5,656 bases of DNA from an uncultured Bryobacteraceae bacterium (GTDB lineage Bacteria; Acidobacteriota; Terriglobia; Bryobacterales; Bryobacteraceae): contig CAKZVG010000154.1 of assembly GCA_937921835.1 (NCBI GenBank), positions 1 through 5,656 on the forward strand, in the 5' to 3' direction. Each line of letters opens with the position of its first letter. Within the stretch, counting starts at the first letter, position 1. Made by a program: the position numbers and the translations under genes. Shown piece after piece: positions 1 through 5,656 of the stretch. The notes below the pieces were generated by a model. That model worked only from the letters and a program-made list of their open reading frames with translations, had not been told where the DNA came from and did no database searches.

Positions 1-1526
1 AGGACCGCGAGCCGTGGCTCGAGCTGGCGCGTGTCCGGGAGCAGATCCGTGAAGATCGGTTCCGGAGCTCCATGTCCGAGGGGCTGGCCGCTCTAGACCG
101 GAACGACTACGGCGCGGCGCGCGAGTCCTTCCGGCGCGCCGGACTGGCCTTGCCCGGGGAGATGGTCGAACGGGTGATAGCGGCCAGCGCGCCGGGGGGG
201 CCCTTTCAGACGCCGATGATGGTTCCCATCGAGACGCCCTTGACCTTTTCCGGATTCCATGAGAGCGTGCTGCGCGAGTTCGGCCCGCTCTTCCGCCAGC
301 TTGGCCTCACGCCGGTGCAAGGCGGCGCCAGCGGCGCCCTCGACAGTCCCAAGCCAGCGCCGGGATGGCGCACCAGCCTCCAGCCGGGCGACGCGGTGGC
401 GGGCGTGCTGGTGTCGGGCGACATGAGCATCAGCGGGCTCGGGACGGTCACGTACAACGACGGCAAGCGGGTGCTGGCCTTCGGCCATCCTTTCTTCAAT
501 CTCGGCCCGGTGGACCTGCCGATGAGCAAGGCCGAGGTGTTGATGGTGCTCTCCTCGCAGTTCCAGCCCAACAAGTTCGCCAACGCGACCGAAATCGTCG
601 GCGCGTTGCGGCAGGACCGGCACAGCGGCATTCTGGGCCTCCTCGGCGAGGAGGCGAAGATGGTGCCGGTGAGCGTGAAGGTTCGCTCCTTCGCCGAAAA
701 CAACGCCGTCCTCAAGGAAAAGGATCTCCGCTTCAACGTCTGCGTGCAGCAGAAGTGGACGCCCTACCTGATGATGGTGACGCTGTTCAACTCGATCTCG
801 GGCTTGAACGATTTCGCCGACGAGGCGACCTACCGGCTGAGCGGCACGGTGGAATTGGACGGGCATCCGCGCCTGTCGCTGAGCACCATGGCGGCGCCGG
901 GCGAATTGCCGGTTCCCGCTCCCATGCTGCTGGCTGGATGGTGGGGAGACAAATTCAACAAGTTGTTCCTGAACGCGGTGAATACACCCAAGCTGAAGCG
1001 CGTTGACGTCACGCTCGACCTGCTGCCGCAGCGCCGCGTCGCCACCATCGAGAACGCCTGGACGGCGGTCAGCGAGGTGGAAGCCGGCGGCGAGATCCCG
1101 CTCAAGGTGTTCCTGCGTCCCTACCGCGGCGAACGAATCGAGCGCGAGATTGTGTTGAAGGTCCCCGCCGGGCTTCCCAAGGGCGAGCACCGCGTGCTGC
1201 TGAGCGACGCCGACACGCTGAACCGGATGCAGAACGCGGCGGGCGCCATGAACCGCTACCTGGACATCCGCGAGACCGTGTCGCTGATCAACCGGGAACT
1301 CAGCAACGACCGGCTCTACGCCTCGCTCATCGAAGCCCGGCCGACGCTCTACTCCGACGACAAGACCCTGCCCAGCCTGCCCGTTTCGGTGCTGAACGTG
1401 ATGCAGTCGGGACGGAGCGGAAAGCGCACCTTCCTCACCTCCGCCGAAAGCGTGGTCCAGCAGACATCCATCCCCTTCGACCTGATCGTCAGCGGAAGTT
1501 ACTCCGTGCAGGTGACGGTGAAGTAA
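1..1526 (+). CDS. SpoIVB peptidase S55 domain-like protein, 5'-truncated by the window edge
   Basis: The reading frame is open from base 3 to the TAA at 1524-1526 (507 codons), so the gene starts left of the window. The ATG at 72 has a GGAG only 4 bases upstream, but the 23 codons before it look coding and no signal peptide follows, so I do not take it as the start. Residues are numbered here from that ATG. Residues 1-29 plus the upstream codons resemble a TPR helix pair (NDYGAARESFRRAGLALPG). Residues 52-90 look like the linker seen before S55 cores. Residues 104-193 are S55-like: VSGDMSISGLGTVTYNDGKR, then AFGHPFF, then a QDRHSGILG stretch. His139 aligns with the catalytic His of SpoIVB (ALGH). 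The serine motif GxSGSP is not visible and may lie upstream. The rest is beta-rich and unassigned. SpoIVB is a serine protease of sporulation signalling; a sporulation role is not implied here. Protease activity is unproven. Confidence 0.85.
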   Translation, partial: DREPWLELARVREQIREDRFRSSMSEGLAALDRNDYGAARESFRRAGLALPGEMVERVIAASAPGGPFQTPMMVPIETPLTFSGFHESVLREFGPLFRQLGLTPVQGGASGALDSPKPAPGWRTSLQPGDAVAGVLVSGDMSISGLGTVTYNDGKRVLAFGHPFFNLGPVDLPMSKAEVLMVLSSQFQPNKFANATEIVGALRQDRHSGILGLLGEEAKMVPVSVKVRSFAENNAVLKEKDLRFNVCVQQKWTPYLMMVTLFNSISGLNDFADEATYRLSGTVELDGHPRLSLSTMAAPGELPVPAPMLLAGWWGDKFNKLFLNAVNTPKLKRVDVTLDLLPQRRVATIENAWTAVSEVEAGGEIPLKVFLRPYRGERIEREIVLKVPAGLPKGEHRVLLSDADTLNRMQNAAGAMNRYLDIRETVSLINRELSNDRLYASLIEARPTLYSDDKTLPSLPVSVLNVMQSGRSGKRTFLTSAESVVQQTSIPFDLIVSGSYSVQVTVK

Positions 1527-1532
1527 GAAAGC

Positions 1533-1537
1533 GGAAA
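1533..1537 (+). promoter_or_regulatory. weak ribosome binding site for the propeller gene
   Basis: The 19-base gap between the TAA at 1524-1526 and the ATG at 1546 contains GGAAA, 8 bases upstream of the ATG. It is only a partial match to the Shine-Dalgarno consensus. The start itself is well supported by the signal peptide that follows, so this site is consistent with the start but does not decide it. No promoter or terminator is visible in this gap, which favours co-transcription with the S55 gene. Confidence 0.3.
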
Positions 1538-1545
1538 CGTTCTTC

Positions 1546-3750
1546 ATGAAAAAGTGGCTCATTCTTGCGTCCGCGTGGGCGGCGCTGGCAGGCGCGGCGC
1601 GCGCCGTCGAGACGAAGTTCTGGGTTCAGGATTCCCGGCAGGATTACGAGAAGGCGGTCATCAAGCGGCTCTCGGTGCGCGGTGACGGGCGGATCACGCT
1701 CGCCCCGGCGTTTGAAGAACTGTACGACTCGTCGACCCAATACCTGTGGGCGGTGGCGCAGGACTCCAAGGGCGTGCTCTATGCCGGCGGCGGCAGTCCC
1801 AACTCCTCCACCGCCGCGCTGATCGCCGTCGGCCCGGACGGCAAGAGCCGGGTGGCGGCGGAGCTTCCGGGCATGCAGATCCAGGCCATCGCCATCGCCC
1901 GCGGCGACCGGGTTTACGCCGCCACGTCGCCGGACGGCAAGGTGTACCGCATCGGCCCGGACGGAAAGCACGACGTCCTCTACGATCCCAAGTCAAAGTA
2001 CATCTGGGCGATGGTTTTCAATCCCGCGGGCGACCTCTTCATCGCCACCGGCGACCAGGGCGAAGTGCACCGCGTTCGTCCCTCGGGCGAAGGCGGGGTG
2101 TTCTTCCGCACCGAAGAGACGCACGCGCGATCGCTGGCCCTGGACGCTCACGGGAACCTGATCGTGGGAACGGAACCGGGCGGGCTGGTTCTGCGGGTGT
2201 CGGCGGCGGGCGAGGGCTTCGTCCTTTACCAGTCGCCCAAGCGCGAAGTGACCGCCGTGGCGGCCGCCAAGGACGGCTCGATCTACGCCGCCGCGGCGGG
2301 TGTCAAGCAGCCCGGTGCGCTGCCGCCCGCGGCGCCACCGGCGCCGGCGCCCGCCCCTGCCCCCCAGCCCTCGGCGGCCGCGGTGGGCGGCCAGCGCGCT
2401 CAGCCCGTGCCGGCGCCCGCTCCCACGCTCGCTCCGCCGCCGTTGCCTGCGGCCGGCGGGTCGGAGGTCTATCGCATCGATGCGGAAGGCTATGCGCGCA
2501 AGGTGTGGAGCGATCCTCGTGAGGTGGCCTACGCCATTGGCTTCGACCCGGAAGGCCGGGCGCTGATCGGCACCGGCAACGAGGGGAACGTCCACCGCAT
2601 CGATTCCGACACCGTCTCGACGCTGCTTTTGAAGGCGGCCCCATCGCAAGTCACCGCTTTCGCTTCCGGAAAGCGTGGTGAGTTATACGCGGTCACGGGC
2701 AACGTGGGTAAGTTGTACCGCATCGGACCGGGGCTGGAGAAAGAGGGCTATCTTGAGAGCGACATCCTCGACGCGGGATCGTTTTCCTACTGGGGCCGCC
2801 TGTCGTTCAAGGGTGATGCCCGTGGCGGCAGCCTCGCGATCGAAACCCGCAGCGGGAACCTGGACCGCCCGCGCAAGAACTGGAGCCCGTGGTCGAAGCT
2901 GGCGCCGGGGGTGGACGGGGGGCGGATCCAGTCGCCTCCGGCGCGCTTTCTGCAATGGAAGGCGACCCTGTCGGCGGCGCCGGACGGGCAGTCGCCGTCG
3001 CTCGGCGGCATCGAGGCCGCCTATCTGGCCAAGAACGTCGCGCCAGTCATCCGGGAGATCGAATCCACTCCCGCCAACTATCGCTTTCCCGCCCCTTCCT
3101 TGAGCTTGACGCCATCGCAAACGCTCAGCCTCCCGCCGCTCGGCGGAAGCAGCCGGCGCGGCCAATCCCCCTCGCTCAGCGTCACCGGAGGACCGCAGAC
3201 GCTGAATTACGCCAAGGGTTATATCGGCGCGCGCTGGCTGGCGTCGGACGAGAACGGTGACACGCTGACTTACAAGGTCGAGATACGCGGAACCGGTGAG
3301 ACGCAGTGGAGGCTGATCGAGGAGAAAGTAAGCACCCAGCACCTGAGCTGGGATTCGACGGCCTATCCGGACGGCGAATACCGGCTCCGGGTGACGGCCT
3401 CGGATGCCCCTTCCAACGCCGCCGGTGAAGCGCTGACGGCGCAAATCGAGAGCGAGCCGTTTCTTATCGACAACACGCCGCCGGTGATTGCCGGCCTCTC
3501 GGGCAGGCGTTCCGGCGGCAAGCTGGTGGTTGAGTGGAAGGCCGCCGACGCGCTGAACATCATCGAGAAGGCTGAATACTCGTTGAACGGCGGCCCCTGG
3601 CTGCCCGTGCCGCCGCTCTCAAAGCTGTCGGATTGGCGCGAACTCGAGTACTCCCTGACGCTTGACGGCGCTCCGGGCGAGCAGGTGGTGGCGGTCCGGG
3701 TGGCCGACTGGTACGGCAATCAGCGGGTCGGGCAGACGGTCATCAAATAA
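1546..3750 (+). CDS. secreted seven-bladed beta-propeller protein with C-terminal Ig/FN3-like domains
   Basis: This is a complete 734-residue gene. Residues 1-20 form a Sec signal peptide (KK, a hydrophobic core, cleavage likely after ARA), which fixes the start. Residues 67-405 contain seven repeats of about 40 residues with a shared core, as in YAATSPDGKVYRIGPDGK and FIATGDQGEVHRVRPSG. They begin near 67, 110, 151, 192, 233, 325 and 365, matching a seven-bladed NHL/SMP-30/two-component-regulator-type propeller. The fifth blade is interrupted by a Pro/Ala-rich insertion at 256-304. Residues 406-506 look like a beta-sandwich (RFLQWKATLSA, then SLGGIEAAYL). A Ser/Pro-rich linker spans 511-550. 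Residues 552-648 (DENGDTLTYKVEIRG, then YPDGEYRLRVTASD, then IDNTPP) and 649-734 (EYSLNGGPW, then VAVRVADWYGN) are Ig/FN3-like. Such proteins usually bind ligands or partners, and no catalytic residues are recognised. It starts 19 bases after the S55 gene, so the two probably share an operon and a compartment. The function is unknown. Confidence 0.9.
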   Translation: MKKWLILASAWAALAGAARAVETKFWVQDSRQDYEKAVIKRLSVRGDGRITLAPAFEELYDSSTQYLWAVAQDSKGVLYAGGGSPNSSTAALIAVGPDGKSRVAAELPGMQIQAIAIARGDRVYAATSPDGKVYRIGPDGKHDVLYDPKSKYIWAMVFNPAGDLFIATGDQGEVHRVRPSGEGGVFFRTEETHARSLALDAHGNLIVGTEPGGLVLRVSAAGEGFVLYQSPKREVTAVAAAKDGSIYAAAAGVKQPGALPPAAPPAPAPAPAPQPSAAAVGGQRAQPVPAPAPTLAPPPLPAAGGSEVYRIDAEGYARKVWSDPREVAYAIGFDPEGRALIGTGNEGNVHRIDSDTVSTLLLKAAPSQVTAFASGKRGELYAVTGNVGKLYRIGPGLEKEGYLESDILDAGSFSYWGRLSFKGDARGGSLAIETRSGNLDRPRKNWSPWSKLAPGVDGGRIQSPPARFLQWKATLSAAPDGQSPSLGGIEAAYLAKNVAPVIREIESTPANYRFPAPSLSLTPSQTLSLPPLGGSSRRGQSPSLSVTGGPQTLNYAKGYIGARWLASDENGDTLTYKVEIRGTGETQWRLIEEKVSTQHLSWDSTAYPDGEYRLRVTASDAPSNAAGEALTAQIESEPFLIDNTPPVIAGLSGRRSGGKLVVEWKAADALNIIEKAEYSLNGGPWLPVPPLSKLSDWRELEYSLTLDGAPGEQVVAVRVADWYGNQRVGQTVIK
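2311..2457 (+). other. Pro/Ala-rich low-complexity insertion inside propeller blade 5
   Basis: Codons 256-304 of the propeller gene encode a segment made almost entirely of Pro and Ala with a few Gly, Gln and Ser, including the AP dipeptide run PPAPAPAPAPQP and a second block QPVPAPAPTLAPPPLPAA. It lies between the strand GSIYAAA and the strand SEVYRIDAEGY. In the other blades these two strands are joined by a short turn. It is therefore best read as a disordered or extended surface loop. The underlying DNA is very GC-rich with imperfect short repeats, so length variation between strains would be unsurprising. Confidence 0.75.
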
Positions 3751-3752
3751 GC

Positions 3753-3781
3753 TTTCAACGCGAGACGGCAAGCGGCATAAT
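3753..3781 (+). promoter_or_regulatory. possible promoter ahead of the PHP-type gene (leaderless arrangement)
   Basis: CATAAT at 3776-3781 matches five of six bases of the -10 consensus TATAAT. It ends 6 bases before the ATG at 3788, so transcription could start on the ATG itself. The hexamer 17 bases upstream, TTTCAA at 3753-3758, matches TTGACA at only three positions. There is no clear Shine-Dalgarno sequence before this ATG, which fits a leaderless message. The evidence is weak: a single AT-rich hexamer in a GC-rich gap can arise by chance, and read-through from the upstream gene is equally possible. Confidence 0.2.
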
Positions 3782-3787
3782 GTTGCC

Positions 3788-5656
3788 ATGACCCGCACGA
3801 TCCGTCACCTTCTGACGTTTGGCGCGCTGGCGGTGGCGTTGGCGGCGGGCTTGCTGGTTCCGCTGCGCACGCAGCCGCAAGCAGCCGCCGAGCCCGTTGA
3901 TCCGGCGTCGATGAAGATCGAATTCCGCCCCGGCGCCTACTTCCCGCCGGGCTTCCCGCTGCACGGAAAGGTGCGCCTGCTGACCTCGCCCATCGTCGAG
4001 ATGGGCAAGCGCGAACGCATCCGCATCGAGTACACCGTGGGTGACATGCCGCTTGAAGCGGGAATGGCGCTCGAGGTCTGGAAGCATTTCACCAGCGACG
4101 TTGAGGAATTCCAGGTGGCGGACGCTTCCTCGCCCGCCTGGTTCCGCGCCGAACTGAGCGACCCGTCCATCCAGACCGAACACTTGACCTACACCAACTG
4201 GCAGCAGCGCGACACGCCGAGCGTCTTCCCTTACCGCCGCGCCGCCGCGGTGCGCATCAAGAGCGGCAGGCTACTGGAAGGCGGGCGGGTGTGGCTCGAC
4301 CTGGGAGGCGAGCAGGGCGTGCGCATGCAGCACTACGCCGAGGACCTGTTCAACTTCCGCCTGGTGATTACCCGCGGCGGCAAGGTGGCGGGCTACGGCG
4401 GCGACGCCATCCTGCAAGTTACCGGCGGCCCGCTGCGCAAACTGCGCGCGCAAGCGCCCTCCGTCGTCAAGGCGGGCGAGGCGTTTCCGGTGGAGGTGCT
4501 GGCGCAGGACGAGTGGGGATCGCTGGCCAAGGACCACCAGGGGCTGGAGCTTCAAATCGAGGGAGGCGGCGCGGCCGGCGGCACGTTCCGCTACGACCCC
4601 GGCCTGATGCTCTACGTGGCGCGCGACGTGCGCCTCCCGTCGCCGGGCGCGCGGCGTCTCACCATCCGCACGCGCGACGGCCGCTACCGCACGGTCAGCA
4701 ATCCCATCTGGGTCCGCCAAGACCCACGCGAGTTCGTCTACTTCGGCGACGTGCACCAGCACACCTACCTGCACGACGGACGGGGCGTCGCCGAGGAGCT
4801 TTATCTCTATGCGCGGCGGGTGGGGCTGCTCGATTTCGGCGCCGTCTCCCCGCATCACATGCCCATGAGCGTCACCGGTCCGTCCTTCTACCTGGAAGGC
4901 AAGCAGTTCCCCAGCGAGAACTGGCCGGCTATCATGCGGGCCACCAAGCTGTTTAACGGCTGGCGCGGCTTCGTCTCGATCCTGGGCTACGAATACAGCG
5001 TCGGCACCGACAAGGGCGGGCACCACAACATCTATTACAACGCCGACGAGGCGCCCACCACCATGCAACTCGATTCGCTCGATCCCATGGCGCCCATCGC
5101 CAAGATGCTCAAAACGCTTCAACTCGTCCAGAAACCGGTGCTGGTGATTCCGCACATCGGCGGCGGACCGCCGGACTGGAGCCATCCCACCGACCCGAGA
5201 ATGGAGCGGCTGTTTGAGATCGCCAGCGTGCACGGCGTCTTCGAGGAGTCCTGGCAGAAGCACCTCGAGGCCGGGCTGCGGCTCGCCGCCAGCGCGGCCG
5301 GCGACACGCACACGGTGGCCATGGGCAACGCCTACCCGGGCCTCATCTACACCATGACCAACGCGCTGACCGGGGTCTACGCGAAAGGCAAGAACCGCGA
5401 CGCCATCTGGAACGGCATGTATGACCGCCGCACTTTCGGCGTCACCCTGAACGAGCGCATCCTGCTCGACTTCCGCGTGAACGGCGAGCCGATGGGCGGC
5501 GAAGTCGCGGCCGCGCCGCGCGGGCCGGTGAAAGTGTCGGCGGAGGTTTCCTGCACCGCGCCCGTCCTGCGGGTGGACCTGGTCAAGAACAACGCCGTCA
5601 TCCACTCGGTGTTTCCGTCGCGGCGGCGCCAGAGCAACCTGGTGCGCGTGATCTGG
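3788..5656 (+). CDS. exported PHP-type (DUF3604-like) metal-dependent hydrolase, 3'-truncated by the window edge
   Basis: The frame is open from ATG 3788 to the last base, giving 623 residues with no stop. Residues 1-34 form a signal peptide or N-terminal anchor (basic MTRTIR, hydrophobic 8-26, possible cleavage after AAA), which supports this start. Residues 40-208 and 215-314 are beta-rich, the latter Ig-like (APSVVKAGEAFPVEVLAQDEWG). Residues 318-510 carry the PHP metal-site motifs: YFGDVHQHT (His323, His325), HDGRG (Asp330), SPHH (His356), GYEYS (Glu402), GGHHN (His412 or 413), IPHIGG (His456) and GDTH (Asp506, His508). These match in order the nine ligands of PHP enzymes such as YcdX, so two or three bound metal ions are expected. 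Residues 539-573 (AIWNGMYDRRTFGVT, then RILLDFRVNGEPMG) resemble the region that follows this core in DUF3604 proteins. PHP enzymes usually cleave phosphoesters; the substrate here is unknown. The gene follows the propeller gene by 37 bases. Confidence 0.85.
   Translation, partial: MTRTIRHLLTFGALAVALAAGLLVPLRTQPQAAAEPVDPASMKIEFRPGAYFPPGFPLHGKVRLLTSPIVEMGKRERIRIEYTVGDMPLEAGMALEVWKHFTSDVEEFQVADASSPAWFRAELSDPSIQTEHLTYTNWQQRDTPSVFPYRRAAAVRIKSGRLLEGGRVWLDLGGEQGVRMQHYAEDLFNFRLVITRGGKVAGYGGDAILQVTGGPLRKLRAQAPSVVKAGEAFPVEVLAQDEWGSLAKDHQGLELQIEGGGAAGGTFRYDPGLMLYVARDVRLPSPGARRLTIRTRDGRYRTVSNPIWVRQDPREFVYFGDVHQHTYLHDGRGVAEELYLYARRVGLLDFGAVSPHHMPMSVTGPSFYLEGKQFPSENWPAIMRATKLFNGWRGFVSILGYEYSVGTDKGGHHNIYYNADEAPTTMQLDSLDPMAPIAKMLKTLQLVQKPVLVIPHIGGGPPDWSHPTDPRMERLFEIASVHGVFEESWQKHLEAGLRLAASAAGDTHTVAMGNAYPGLIYTMTNALTGVYAKGKNRDAIWNGMYDRRTFGVTLNERILLDFRVNGEPMGGEVAAAPRGPVKVSAEVSCTAPVLRVDLVKNNAVIHSVFPSRRRQSNLVRVIW

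Noticed and set aside
194..200. Run of seven G bases as a possible frameshift or sequencing error between the TPR-like and S55 parts
   Set aside because: Both sides read sensibly in the same frame, and the other two forward frames contain stops just upstream. A single-base indel here is not needed to explain the gene.
1525..1544. Inverted repeat AAGAA / TTCTT between the first two genes as a terminator
   Set aside because: The stem is only five AT-rich pairs with a 10-base loop and no T-run. It is too weak for an intrinsic terminator.
93..1562. 489-codon reverse-strand reading frame overlapping the S55 gene
   Set aside because: Its translation is rich in His, Arg, Gly and Gln with no recognisable domain, and it mirrors the S55 gene on the opposite strand. 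Long antisense frames are expected in GC-rich coding DNA.
3780..3782. ATG at 3780 as an alternative start for the third gene
   Set aside because: It is in a different frame from the PHP-type gene. The ATG at 3788 leads directly into a signal peptide.
3751..3787. Terminator or small RNA in the 37-base gap before the third gene
   Set aside because: No inverted repeat with a T-run is visible, and the gap is too short for a structured RNA.
4291..4956. 221-codon forward frame inside the PHP-type gene
   Set aside because: It is an out-of-phase frame, Arg/Gly/Ala-rich with no motif. The overlapping frame from 3788 encodes the Ig-like region and first metal motifs.
4271..5605. 444-codon reverse-strand reading frame overlapping the PHP-type gene
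   Set aside because: It lies antisense to a forward frame with clear PHP motifs. Its composition is typical of a shadow frame, with no domain or signal peptide.

Overview
The window is GC-rich, with strong G/C preference at third codon positions. It holds three genes in a row on the + strand, running head to tail with gaps of only 19 and 37 bases. The gene content is an exported SpoIVB/S55-type protein, an exported beta-propeller with Ig/FN3-like tails, and an exported PHP/DUF3604-type metallohydrolase. This resembles what I know of Acidobacteriota of the Solibacter/Bryobacter type. That placement is an inference from family resemblance; there is no rRNA or other marker gene here to confirm it.

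Layout. Positions 1-1526 are the C-terminal part of a protein with a SpoIVB peptidase S55-like domain; its true start lies left of the window. Positions 1546-3750 are a complete 734-residue secreted protein. It has a signal peptide, seven recognisable propeller blades (the fifth split by a Pro/Ala-rich insertion), a beta-sandwich-like region and two Ig/FN3-like modules. Positions 3788-5656 are the first 623 residues of a gene that runs off the right edge. It encodes an exported protein with two N-terminal beta-rich regions and then a PHP-type metal site in which all nine expected ligand positions can be matched.

The tight spacing, shared strand and lack of a visible terminator suggest one transcription unit whose products act in or beyond the cell envelope. 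A weak promoter-like sequence just before the third gene could give it separate, possibly leaderless, transcription. No substrate or pathway can be named from the sequence.

No tRNA, rRNA, CRISPR array, insertion sequence, attachment site or origin is visible. The long reverse-strand reading frames are antisense shadows caused by base composition. The points most worth a second look are a TPR-like segment fused ahead of the S55 region, the absence of the S55 serine motif from the visible part, the split propeller blade, and the histidine-rich variant of the PHP metal motifs.
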